Below are positions 1-7,972 of a stretch of DNA of 21,947 nt, piece by piece. The position numbers were made by a program, and so were the translations under genes. Positions within the stretch are counted from its first letter, which is position 1, and every line of letters starts with the position of its first letter. The notes below the pieces were generated by a model that searched no databases, had not been told where the DNA came from, and saw only the letters and a list, made by a program, of their open reading frames with translations. Source of the DNA: a virus; IMG/VR virus record IMGVR_UViG_3300014913_000088, positions 1 to 21,947 of that record. One strand, 5' to 3'.

Positions 1-301
1 CTAATAATCTTAAAATGGCAGCCCCTTTATCCCCAAGCATAAATAAAAAAGCTCCAATTGTTCCATATACGATAATTTTTATAATTAGATTTCGCTTGAT
101 TTTTTTATATTCGCGCAAATCTGAACAAAAATCTTTCAACGTTTGTGAATCTTCTTTTGAAAGTATCGCTTCTTTTTCAAGCCCAAGCGGACATTCAAAA
201 TTTTGTGTTTCATCAATTTTTCTTTTTTCTTCTTCTTGTTGTAATTCAAAAAGTTCAACTGCTATTTTTTTCGCGTCAATTTCTTTTTGTGTAAATGCCA
301 T
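1..301 (-). CDS. Partial membrane protein with charged N-terminal region, holin-like (runs off left edge)
   Basis: Minus-strand reading frame open from an ATG at 301 to the first base of the window, giving 100 residues with no stop, so the C terminus is missing. AAGGG lies seven bases before the ATG, and the start is one base after the stop of the 39-residue ORF upstream. Residues 1 to about 70 are rich in Lys, Glu and Gln and probably helical. A basic patch (KKIKR) then precedes a hydrophobic stretch at about 72-90, consistent with one membrane span. Small phage proteins with a charged helical region followed by one C-terminal span are often XhlA-like or holin accessory proteins, and the position after the tail genes fits a lysis role. 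The gene is clear; the holin label is inference from topology and position. Confidence 0.6.
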   Translation of the reverse strand, partial: MAFTQKEIDAKKIAVELFELQQEEEKRKIDETQNFECPLGLEKEAILSKEDSQTLKDFCSDLREYKKIKRNLIIKIIVYGTIGAFLFMLGDKGAAILRLL

Positions 302-302
302 T

Positions 303-422
303 TTATCCCTTCCGGCTCCCAAAATAAAAGCCTATTATTGTAAATAATACCATAACCGTCAAACTTGCCCGCACGGAGCCCGATGACAAGCCTAAAGGCT
401 CATTATGCTCTAGCAATTTCAT
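303..422 (-). CDS. 39-residue single-span membrane peptide
   Basis: Short reading frame whose ATG overlaps the stop of the metallopeptidase-like gene (TAATG, sharing one base) and whose TAA at 303-305 leaves one base before the next ATG. The start MKLLEHNEPLGLSSGSVRAS is followed by a hydrophobic stretch (about residues 20-35) and a basic end (GSRKG). The pattern PLGL..GSVRA followed by a membrane span is one I recall from small phage and bacterial membrane proteins, but I cannot name a family. GGAAAA, a weak ribosome binding site, lies in the end of the preceding gene. The close fit between neighbours argues for a real, translationally coupled gene. A small holin or holin regulator is possible by size and place. 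Confidence 0.6.
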   Translation of the reverse strand: MKLLEHNEPLGLSSGSVRASLTVMVLFTIIGFYFGSRKG

Positions 423-832
423 TATCCGTAATTTTCCTGATTGTGTTCTTCATTTCCGAGTATTGCGCGAATCCTTTCTTCTTCTGCTTTTGCTTCAGGC
501 TCTATTGTCCACCTTGCAATCAGTCTATTCTTTTTAAACATGTATCCAATGGGATTATCAATAAATTGTTTCATGTGGATAAGTTCATGGCCGATAGTCG
601 GCAATAAATCAATCATATCACTTACAAATTTCACACCTCTGAGACTCATTGATGTTTTATAATACCACAAAGGTAATTTAATTATATCAGGCCTATAAAA
701 AGAGCCAAGACAGCCCATCTTTAATTTAGCCCAGAAAAAATTAACAGGTGCAATCGGAATAGCAAATTGAAATTTATTATCTTCAAGATGTCTTAGTATA
801 ACATCTCTTTCTCTGTCATCAAGTCTTTTCAT
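422..832 (-). CDS. HExxH metallopeptidase-like protein
   Basis: A 136-residue protein with a zincin signature HELIH at residues 82-86, inside a hydrophobic helix-like context (LLPTIGHELIHMKQF). Acidic residues at 111-119 (EPEAKAEEE) could provide the third zinc ligand, as in gluzincin-type peptidases. There is no signal peptide or membrane span. It follows the 860-residue fibre gene by three bases, with a GGAG ribosome binding site formed by the end of that gene, and is coupled to a small membrane peptide gene. Possible roles are tail-tip or cell-wall peptidase, processing of the neighbouring fibre, or part of lysis; the sequence does not decide. The metal-binding motif is seen directly, peptidase activity is inferred and the substrate is unknown. 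Confidence 0.7.
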   Translation of the reverse strand: MKRLDDRERDVILRHLEDNKFQFAIPIAPVNFFWAKLKMGCLGSFYRPDIIKLPLWYYKTSMSLRGVKFVSDMIDLLPTIGHELIHMKQFIDNPIGYMFKKNRLIARWTIEPEAKAEEERIRAILGNEEHNQENYG

Positions 833-835
833 AAT

Positions 836-3418
836 TTACTCCACATACTGCCATTTATATTCTGTTTTCCAGTCAATATCAGTTGCAGCAACTCCCTGAA
901 CGTTTATATCAATTGTTTGATTGCCAGTGTCGGCTGAAAGAGTTGTTGCCCATGATGCATTTGATTCTATTGGAGTGATAATATCCTGCGTTGCTCCCTG
1001 CTGTGTAACATTCCCGGCCGTATTTCTGTAAAAACACCCGGCTATCTTATAAACGGCCCTATCGGTTCCGTCTGTTTTACGTCCTGTAATTTGAGCCTCA
1101 ACATAAACAACCCGCCCCTCGGGAACCGCAACATTTGCTATCTCTGTTAATGTTGCACCATCTGTGGATATCCCCGAAAGTAAACGAGCATTTTCGCTTT
1201 TCCTATAATCTTGCGTTACAACGCCTATCGGAAATGGTCCCTCTGGTGTAAAACCAGTCGTATAGCGTGCGGTGTTGGAGATTCGGACTTCATCTATATA
1301 TCCGGCATCATTTGCCCCACCCGCACCGTCAGACCTATTACCAACACAAAAAGTAGTGGAATAATCCTGCAACGTTATGTTTGCAGTAGTTGAATCCTTT
1401 TCCACGCCGTCGATAAACATTTTTGCGGTTGTCCCATTTGAACTAATTGCGACATGGTGCCACGTTGATGCTGTGATTACCGATGCGGGGGAAGTCAACA
1501 TAGAATTATTGTTCCCATATACAATATCAACGGCACCGGTTCCCGTAACGGCAATATACCATCCAGCATAAGGAGAACTCGTTTCGCTCCGTCCCATAAT
1601 ATTAAAAGGTGCTACAGTTGGCAGATAAATCCAACATTCCAGCGTGTATGTGTCGTCCAGGTCATCCCAATCACTTGAGTTTGGATATGTGACTCTATCT
1701 GAAGTTGATAACCCATCAATATAAACCGAACCAGCACCGAATTTTTTCGTGGTTGTGTTTATGCTTGCACCCGTGTTTGTAGGAGTTCTGTTGTAAGTTG
1801 TCGAATCTGAATAATCTGAATCCGCATGAACCAATATAAGAGTATTGGCGTCAATTGAACCAGTTGAGTGATAATAAGCTTGGACAAGCTTTCCGTTATC
1901 AGTTTCCCCTAATCCGCTTGTCTTGTCTGTAAATCTAACACCAACTTCTTTAAGGGCTTCTTCAGCTGCCCTTTGTGTCGGTGCCTGTTCTGTGCTAGTC
2001 CAGTTTGCCCCGGTCCACGTTGTATCAGATGCGGCTGAACCTCCTGCCCCTCCTACAAGTCTCCAGCTTGAACCATCATAAGCAAGGATAACTAATCCAT
2101 CATCCTTTATTAAAAAGTCCTGACCGTCTGCTGTAACTATATTACCGGTTCCATGTACCAGGGTAATATTACGCCCTGCGTTTTCTGGATATAAAACCAG
2201 GAAATTAACATTAGCCGTCCCGTTAATTGTGGCAAGGTCGTCATCCAAATCGCCTTCCCCGTCTACACTGTGATAGCTTTGTACGGCTGTTATTGCCCCA
2301 CTGGAGATGGTTAATTCCGAAGACGCATTTAATTGCATGCTTTTTAAATCTACAACCGAGCCATCTTTTAATTTAAGAGTATCAACATCAACCCCGTTGT
2401 TTCCTGTTATCTCGCTTATGGAATCGGCACTTAATGCGTTATTTGCAGGTCTGGTTGGTACATCCCCGCTATCATCACCTATATCTTGCTGGGACGTTGC
2501 CCCCCCTGTTATTTTTACTAATCCTGCATAAGCACTTACGTCAGCCTCTAAACCGCCTTTTTCGTGGCTTAATGTGGTAATTGTGGGTTCAGCCCCGACA
2601 TCAGTTGCCGCAAGGTCAACCCCGTTTATTTTATATTTTTCCCCGCTGGGTATGTTTACACTGCCATTATCATCAATTGTAACATTTGAGTTTTTAACTG
2701 CCTTGCCTGTAGTGCCATCAAAGCGGACTATTGCGTTTGCCGTTGAGCTGGCTGGCCCTATAACGTCGCCTGTTCCTGCTCCAGTTAAAACATATCCGAT
2801 AACTCTCCAGTTACTACCATCATAAACAAGTTGTATAATGGCATTGTCAGGGATTAAATAATTTGCCCCGTTTGGGGTTATAATATTCCCTGTACTATTA
2901 ACCAGGGTTATATTCCTGGCAGGGTCAGCAGGGCGTAAATATAGCACATCTTCAGCGGTGCCCCCGCTTATTGTCACCAAATCATCATCTAAATCACCTT
3001 CGCCGTCAACCGTATGTATTACCTGAGTAACTGTAACGGCGCCAGTTGAAATTGTTAATTCTGAAGCATCCTTAAGATTTAATTTATTCAAATCTACTGT
3101 AATGCCATCAGTCTTTTTAACTTGTTCATCATCAGTCACATTGCCGAGCCCCACTTGAGTTTTGGTGACAGCATGAGGGTTACCTGTAATATCTCCTCTG
3201 TGAGTATTATTCAATCCTATATCAGTCTGGTTTGTGTCGGTAAAAGCGTTTGATTTTGTTCCTTTTACCCTTACTTCGCCAGATGGGTTTAAATCTAAAT
3301 TTGCAGTGCTTGGAACAACTTCTCCCGTTGTTTCATCGTATTTTAAATCCTTTTTTGCGCCTGCAAATGTGTTTAATGAAAAAGCCAGTAAATAAATAAA
3401 AATTAATATTTTTTTCAT
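836..3418 (-). CDS. Tail fibre-like adhesin with N-terminal signal sequence and LamG-like domain
   Basis: An 860-residue protein built like a tail fibre. Residues 1-19 form a clear secretion signal (MKKI, a hydrophobic core, then NTFA before GAKK), which is odd for a virion protein. Residues 79-95 hold the NPHAVTKTQVGLGNV motif common in phage fibres. A module of about 105 residues occurs twice, at about 104-208 and 350-456. A linker at about 218-275 (GPASSTANAIVRFDGTTGK) is also typical of fibres. Residues about 525-725 resemble a LamG/concanavalin-like domain (FGAGSVYIDG, TLECWIYLP, WHHVAIS, YIDEVRISNTARY), suggesting carbohydrate binding. The last 95 residues resemble a beta-rich fibre C terminus. 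AGGAG lies four bases before the ATG, and no other in-frame Met is near, so the signal-containing start is preferred. Host receptor binding is inferred. Confidence 0.8.
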   Translation of the reverse strand: MKKILIFIYLLAFSLNTFAGAKKDLKYDETTGEVVPSTANLDLNPSGEVRVKGTKSNAFTDTNQTDIGLNNTHRGDITGNPHAVTKTQVGLGNVTDDEQVKKTDGITVDLNKLNLKDASELTISTGAVTVTQVIHTVDGEGDLDDDLVTISGGTAEDVLYLRPADPARNITLVNSTGNIITPNGANYLIPDNAIIQLVYDGSNWRVIGYVLTGAGTGDVIGPASSTANAIVRFDGTTGKAVKNSNVTIDDNGSVNIPSGEKYKINGVDLAATDVGAEPTITTLSHEKGGLEADVSAYAGLVKITGGATSQQDIGDDSGDVPTRPANNALSADSISEITGNNGVDVDTLKLKDGSVVDLKSMQLNASSELTISSGAITAVQSYHSVDGEGDLDDDLATINGTANVNFLVLYPENAGRNITLVHGTGNIVTADGQDFLIKDDGLVILAYDGSSWRLVGGAGGSAASDTTWTGANWTSTEQAPTQRAAEEALKEVGVRFTDKTSGLGETDNGKLVQAYYHSTGSIDANTLILVHADSDYSDSTTYNRTPTNTGASINTTTKKFGAGSVYIDGLSTSDRVTYPNSSDWDDLDDTYTLECWIYLPTVAPFNIMGRSETSSPYAGWYIAVTGTGAVDIVYGNNNSMLTSPASVITASTWHHVAISSNGTTAKMFIDGVEKDSTTANITLQDYSTTFCVGNRSDGAGGANDAGYIDEVRISNTARYTTGFTPEGPFPIGVVTQDYRKSENARLLSGISTDGATLTEIANVAVPEGRVVYVEAQITGRKTDGTDRAVYKIAGCFYRNTAGNVTQQGATQDIITPIESNASWATTLSADTGNQTIDINVQGVAATDIDWKTEYKWQYVE

Positions 3419-3425
3419 TTTACTC

Positions 3426-4808
3426 CTATGGGGTTATTTGTTCGGGTGTTATAAAATTATCATTTCCGTCATTTATTATACGCATTGAGCCGACACTGTT
3501 AAAGGAAGGGTTTGCAACCCCGTTAACCGTGCCCGTAATATTTACCGTATTGCTCGCATTGTTTTTTAATATTTCCAACTCTCCTGTCCAGCCTGTAACG
3601 CTGTGAAGTGTTATTGTCGCACTTCCTCCCGAAGTATCAACTCGCAATAATTTTAACCCGTTAAATGCAGTTAAAACCGTTGCTCCGCTGCCTGCATCCT
3701 GTACTTGTCTTTGTAAATAGGCATCAGGGTTAAAAGGCAACATTAATGTCGCATAGGTTGGTCCGCCAATTATTAGCAATGTTTCGTAACCTGTAAGGGT
3801 AACATCATTTCCATCGGGTGTCGCTACATCTCCTGCCGATGTGCCATGTTTTATTGTTATTGTATCCGTTACGGGGTTTTTAAGTTTTATTATACAGCAT
3901 TCACCATCCAAAAGCCCGCTTATTGCATCTAAGTCATCAGTTGTACCCGATTCAGGTATAATATTATGGACTGAATTATTTCGGGTAATAGCCCCGCCAG
4001 AAATAGTTATATCAATTGCATTTTTAAGGTTAAATTCATCCCTGCTTATGAATTTTGCATAACTTTGCGTTTCATTTAAGTAAATTGGGTCGCCAGGCGA
4101 AGGCATTGCGCTAAGGCTTTCAACTGTCCCGCCTGCCAGGAAACGGCTATTCCCTATCATTGAATATTCTGCACTACCTGCTTCAAGGACAAAAAACTGG
4201 ATTACTGCATTTTTTACTTGTGGCTTGCGAATACTTAACAGGTTCATAAATGTTTTAAATTTAGTTGTACGGGTGTTAAACCTGTAAGATACTTGTCCCA
4301 AGGCTTTATCAGCTGTTCCTCCTACTCCCCAATCCCCTGGCTGGTTTATTCCATCATTATTATAAACCCTTATCCATGTAACTGTCCCGTCTGTAGTGGT
4401 ATCCCCTAAATCATTATCCCATGTTGGTTCTGAAGCCCCTGTCGTGCCTGCAACCTGGCATAAAAACCAATTTCCGCCCGTGCTTAATACCCTATCGCCC
4501 ACCTTTGTAACTGTTAATCCAGCCCATGCGGGTGGATTACCTATAATTTCTTGAGCCAAAAACATAAGCTCATTGTCAACGTTAAAATCGTGGTCGCCTT
4601 TTACGGCAAATAAATCACTTGCTGAAAAAGCGTGCGGGGTTAGTGGGGTTGCAGAATTTATATCAACATCGTTATAAGTTGCGTTAATAAGCACTTCAAT
4701 GCCGTATTCAATGGGGGGCAAGTCGCTTATTTCAACGGGGAAACCCTCTTCGGTTATAATTGCTTTGGTTGCAATGTCAATTTTTACTGGTATTGCTGGT
4801 ATTGCCAT
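3426..4808 (-). CDS. Tail fibre or tail-tip protein sharing a module with the next gene
   Basis: A 460-residue, beta-rich protein with no signal sequence. Residues about 97-148 contain a motif I know from phage tail proteins (GTTGASEPTW, then DGTVTWIRV), of the kind linked to small carbohydrate-binding or collar domains. Residues about 258-358 repeat the module found twice in the downstream 860-residue fibre (IDITISGGAIT, HN, DDLDAISG, ITIKHGTS, TPDGNDVTL). The C-terminal 90 residues are Thr/Ser/Gly/Asn rich. The gene ends seven bases before the fibre start and has its own upstream promoter candidate. A structural component joining the tail tip to the fibre is the likeliest role, inferred from composition, shared module and position. 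Confidence 0.65.
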   Translation of the reverse strand: MAIPAIPVKIDIATKAIITEEGFPVEISDLPPIEYGIEVLINATYNDVDINSATPLTPHAFSASDLFAVKGDHDFNVDNELMFLAQEIIGNPPAWAGLTVTKVGDRVLSTGGNWFLCQVAGTTGASEPTWDNDLGDTTTDGTVTWIRVYNNDGINQPGDWGVGGTADKALGQVSYRFNTRTTKFKTFMNLLSIRKPQVKNAVIQFFVLEAGSAEYSMIGNSRFLAGGTVESLSAMPSPGDPIYLNETQSYAKFISRDEFNLKNAIDITISGGAITRNNSVHNIIPESGTTDDLDAISGLLDGECCIIKLKNPVTDTITIKHGTSAGDVATPDGNDVTLTGYETLLIIGGPTYATLMLPFNPDAYLQRQVQDAGSGATVLTAFNGLKLLRVDTSGGSATITLHSVTGWTGELEILKNNASNTVNITGTVNGVANPSFNSVGSMRIINDGNDNFITPEQITP

Positions 4809-4828
4809 TTTATTAACCCTTTTTTATT

Positions 4829-4856
4829 ATATTACCATTATTTTAAAATTTGTCAA
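4829..4856 (-). promoter_or_regulatory. Promoter candidate before the fibre genes
   Basis: In the 54-base gap before the 460-residue gene, the minus strand shows TTGACA (4851-4856), a 16-base spacer and TAATAT (4829-4834), with TGG just before the hexamer (extended -10). It shares the ATGn-TAATAT arrangement with the candidate before the major tail gene. Transcription would start near 4822 and drive the fibre genes. Confidence 0.5.
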
Positions 4857-4862
4857 GTTTTA

Positions 4863-6008
4863 TCATGCCACAAATTTGAATCCACCAGTTTTGTCAAATT
4901 TTTTAATCACTGAAATATTAAACCAACAAGCATAGGCTTTATTTGCTGTATCTTCAGGCTCAATTAAGCCTGAAGCTCTTGTCAACGCGTCTGCGCTTGG
5001 ATATATGTAACTAAATGTTGCAGGAACACTCGAATATTGCACCTGTCTTCTGATTACTTGGTCATAATCGCCGTGAACAGCTCTTGCTTCCCCAGCATAA
5101 CCACTAGCGCCTTCTTCGCACCTGTCATAAATATCCATACCATAATCAAAAATCCACGGGTTTTGGTATTGATAATATTTCCTGTACTGGACTATAGCAT
5201 AAGGGTCATTTTGTAACCACCCTTCTCCTGTCTGACCTTCAAAAACTCTTGATTCGTCGCCTCCTTCAAAATATCCCGCAACATCATGGTCTTCAAAGGG
5301 GGTGTTATGCCATGCAGGATAAGACGTTTTTATACTGTTAAGATATGAAATTACACCTGACCAAGACCAATCGCTCCATCCACTCTCTTCTTCATCACCT
5401 ATTTTTCCCCACGCCCTCCAGTCCTTTGAGTAACGTTCTCCCTCTTCATCCTCAAACGGGGAGTCGACATTTACAATGCCGTGAGAATCTATAGCGTGTG
5501 TGTAATACCATAGTAAAATATTTAAAATATCTCTTTTCTGCTTTAAATAATCCGCACAATGTTCAAGCAACCTACCTTGATTTATCTCTATCACGTTTTC
5601 ATCCCCTAGTTTCTCGGATAGGTTACTTATAACTATAAAATTATTTTTATCGGCCTTATTGAAAACAGACAAATCTTTTGTCTTATCAACAAAAACCCCG
5701 CCTATCATAGGATTCTCCACGTTTGTATATTTATAATCTTTTAAAAGCTTATTTTTAAAAACATTTTCAATTAATTCTTCCACGTGTTCTCTTGCTCCAA
5801 TATTAGCAAAATCTATATCCCAAAAAGGCTTTGCCAAATCGGGATGTACTCCACCTATTGAGCAATGAGGTCCATAAAAATATGGACCATGTAATCGCTC
5901 AATGATAGCTGTCCTTATGGCTTCCCAATATTTTGCTTCTAATGGATTTGGATTATCCCAATCCATCCCTTGGCCTTCCCATGATTTTAATTGTAAATCT
6001 AAAGCCAT
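4863..6008 (-). CDS. Unrecognised tail-tip region protein, 381 residues
   Basis: I do not recognise this protein. It is 381 residues, acidic and aromatic-rich, without a signal peptide or obvious membrane span. Residues about 200-225 are dense in Trp and acidic residues (DWRAWGKIGDEEESGWSDW), and 265-300 are dense in Tyr and Gln. The N-terminal third contains GPYFYGPHCSIGGVHPDL. It overlaps the preceding gene by ten bases, so the two are translationally coupled, and is followed by a 54-base promoter-bearing gap. Its place after the tape measure and before the fibres is where distal-tail and baseplate proteins are normally encoded, so a virion tail-tip role is likely, but nothing in the sequence shows which. 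Confidence 0.55.
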   Translation of the reverse strand: MALDLQLKSWEGQGMDWDNPNPLEAKYWEAIRTAIIERLHGPYFYGPHCSIGGVHPDLAKPFWDIDFANIGAREHVEELIENVFKNKLLKDYKYTNVENPMIGGVFVDKTKDLSVFNKADKNNFIVISNLSEKLGDENVIEINQGRLLEHCADYLKQKRDILNILLWYYTHAIDSHGIVNVDSPFEDEEGERYSKDWRAWGKIGDEEESGWSDWSWSGVISYLNSIKTSYPAWHNTPFEDHDVAGYFEGGDESRVFEGQTGEGWLQNDPYAIVQYRKYYQYQNPWIFDYGMDIYDRCEEGASGYAGEARAVHGDYDQVIRRQVQYSSVPATFSYIYPSADALTRASGLIEPEDTANKAYACWFNISVIKKFDKTGGFKFVA

Positions 6009-6871
6009 ACTGCTACTTGTCCTATATATTCTTCGGATCTTTGATTATTTTCGACATAATCCTCCCATGTCAATGTGTAGCTTGCAGGGGTTGGGTTCGG
6101 AGGGTCACCTGTGTAAACCAAAGTATAAACTGTTGTGGTTGCGCTTGGTGTCGGTGGTGCACCACCCTGCCAATATCCTGCCGCCGAATCTTTCGTTCCT
6201 GCTATATTGCTGATAATCCAGTTTGCACCATCATACCATAATTTTTTGTCACCATCATAAACTTTTTCTCCATTTAATTCTTTTATTGTTGCAATTAAAT
6301 CTCCAAGTCCATTATTGCCTGTTACTTTTTTCCAGCCCACATATTTTGTCCCTGATTGTCCGCCGCCTGCTATTGGCGAATATTCGCCGAAAAAAGTAGA
6401 AGACTCCCATCCTTCAAGGGTTTTTGTAGTTACTGTTTTTGGTGTTCCTTCAAAACCTCCAAAAGTTTCACCTCTAATCGAACCCCTTGCTTGATATGTT
6501 CCATCAATCCCGCCTTCTTTTACCCAAAAATAATTCCCTTGATATCTTGGTGGGTTCATTTGCGTTGCCCACCATTCCATCCATCCAGACCCTGGAAATT
6601 GTGTAAGCGTCCAACCTAAATCGCCTTTCCACAAAAACTGAGTTTGTGCTGTATTTACAAAAAAGTTTGTGTTATTTATTGTCTGATGATTTCTCGTAAA
6701 TAAAACCCCATCCACAAGTATGTCTGTTCCTAGAGTTGGTGCCATAAACCATTTACTTCCGCCTACTGGTTTAAACAACCATAGATTTTGCTCGTCATTG
6801 CGATAAATGTTATTATAAACAGTTCCGCTTACTTTGGTTAATTTTAATTCTAAAAATGTTCTTTTCCACAT
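5999..6871 (-). CDS. Unrecognised Trp/Gly-rich tail-tip region protein, 290 residues
   Basis: A 290-residue protein rich in Trp, Gly, Thr and Asn, consistent with a beta-structured virion protein. Notable stretches are GSGWMEWWATQ near residue 94, a Gly/Thr-rich middle, DGANWIISNIAGTKDSA near 215 and a Pro/Thr-rich segment near 238-258. No signal, membrane or enzymatic motif is visible. It begins three bases after the previous gene and overlaps the next by ten bases. I cannot assign a family. By position it would be part of the tail tip or baseplate. Confidence 0.55.
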   Translation of the reverse strand: MWKRTFLELKLTKVSGTVYNNIYRNDEQNLWLFKPVGGSKWFMAPTLGTDILVDGVLFTRNHQTINNTNFFVNTAQTQFLWKGDLGWTLTQFPGSGWMEWWATQMNPPRYQGNYFWVKEGGIDGTYQARGSIRGETFGGFEGTPKTVTTKTLEGWESSTFFGEYSPIAGGGQSGTKYVGWKKVTGNNGLGDLIATIKELNGEKVYDGDKKLWYDGANWIISNIAGTKDSAAGYWQGGAPPTPSATTTVYTLVYTGDPPNPTPASYTLTWEDYVENNQRSEEYIGQVAVWL

Positions 6872-6873
6872 TT

Positions 6874-7245
6874 TTATTCCTCGTCATTATAATTTACTAA
6901 ACTTGTATCAAATCCCATCATCTTTGTTCCAATAGGTATGTCGCTTGATATATGTAATTGCATGACATATAAATCTCCTGTCCCTGTTTTTGGCTGATCA
7001 AGTCCATTTTTATATACGTCAACCGGCACTTTACCACCCGAATACGCACCTGTAGTTATGCAGGGATAAGAACCTGTTCCCCCAGCGCCTCCCCCAGCAT
7101 TGCTTCTATCAACTTCAAACAAATAACCGTTTGTTTTTTTTGTTATAAGCATGCCAGCACCCTGCAACGGCGTCAGCCCTATAAATTTATTATAAACCCA
7201 TTGAGTGTACTTAGAAATGTCTTTTAATGTCAGATTACGGGGCAT
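6874..7245 (-). CDS. Unrecognised small tail-tip region protein, 123 residues
   Basis: A 123-residue protein whose ATG overlaps the stop of the upstream 238-residue gene (TAATG). The first 35 residues look helical (LKDISKYTQWVYNKFIGL). A Gly-rich linker at about 71-80 (NAGGGAGGTGS) separates them from a C-terminal part with mixed beta character. It has no catalytic motif. Tight coupling to the flanking unknown tail genes suggests a small structural part of the tail tip. Function unknown. Confidence 0.5.
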   Translation of the reverse strand: MPRNLTLKDISKYTQWVYNKFIGLTPLQGAGMLITKKTNGYLFEVDRSNAGGGAGGTGSYPCITTGAYSGGKVPVDVYKNGLDQPKTGTGDLYVMQLHISSDIPIGTKMMGFDTSLVNYNDEE

Positions 7246-7961
7246 TATTTAATACCTTTCCAGTTTGGATTCCATGTAAAACCATCAGGCGCAACTTCCA
7301 CAAAAATTTCCCATTCTGTATATTTTTCGCCTTCCTCTCCTTCAATTTCAACCATTGTTTGTCTTGCAACGCGCCCCTTAAGATTTTTTATTTTTATTAG
7401 ACCTTTCGTTGCAGCGCGCCGACCACTATTGCTTAAAGGTGTGCCACTTACCCATCTTTTAAAACGATGTACATCAAGCGGATGATTTACGTTAATATCA
7501 GCAATGCTTAAAGTCGTTGTAAACGGGTTGTCAGTGTTTTCTGTATAGCTGGTGTCTATTATATAGCCGTTTGTGGCAGGGTCTAGTTTATAGCCTGCCA
7601 TTTTTGCCGTAACTGTAAATTCACCGCCCTGTATTTCAGATTCCGTTTTATTTAAAATATCTTCCACGTTTTGCGGATTGTAATTCATTCCAGAATTATC
7701 TTTCCAGTTGCGGGCAACCAGCATAACTTTATACTCAAATCTATTAATGGCATCGGCACGCACGGAATGTATATGGTACTCGGCGCCAGCCCATCTTACT
7801 CCGTCAGCTTCATATGTGAAATCAGCTGGGTCGTATTTTATTGGCATCCATGCTTCAACCTCTGCTTGACTGCCTATAAAATGTATCGTCCTAGTTTTTT
7901 CAGTGCCTTTTTCCCCTGGGTTTATACTTGTTTCGTCTAAAAAGTAATATTCATAAGCCAT
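7245..7961 (-). CDS. Unrecognised protein directly after the tape measure, possible distal tail component
   Basis: A 238-residue protein encoded 11 bases after the tape measure gene, with GGAG upstream of its ATG. This is the usual position of the distal tail protein (Dit) in siphoviruses. The sequence shows mixed alpha/beta composition (TRTIHFIGSQAEVEAWMP, WAGAEYHIHSVRADAINRF) but no motif that I can match to a Dit family. It has no signal peptide or span. A Dit-like role is inference from gene order alone. Confidence 0.5.
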   Translation of the reverse strand: MAYEYYFLDETSINPGEKGTEKTRTIHFIGSQAEVEAWMPIKYDPADFTYEADGVRWAGAEYHIHSVRADAINRFEYKVMLVARNWKDNSGMNYNPQNVEDILNKTESEIQGGEFTVTAKMAGYKLDPATNGYIIDTSYTENTDNPFTTTLSIADINVNHPLDVHRFKRWVSGTPLSNSGRRAATKGLIKIKNLKGRVARQTMVEIEGEEGEKYTEWEIFVEVAPDGFTWNPNWKGIK

Positions 7962-7972
7962 TTTTTACTCCG

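Noticed and set aside
15-347. A plus-strand reading frame of 110 residues at the left edge
   Set aside because: It is Ser/Phe-rich and antisense to a coupled minus-strand gene with a good ribosome binding site and membrane span.
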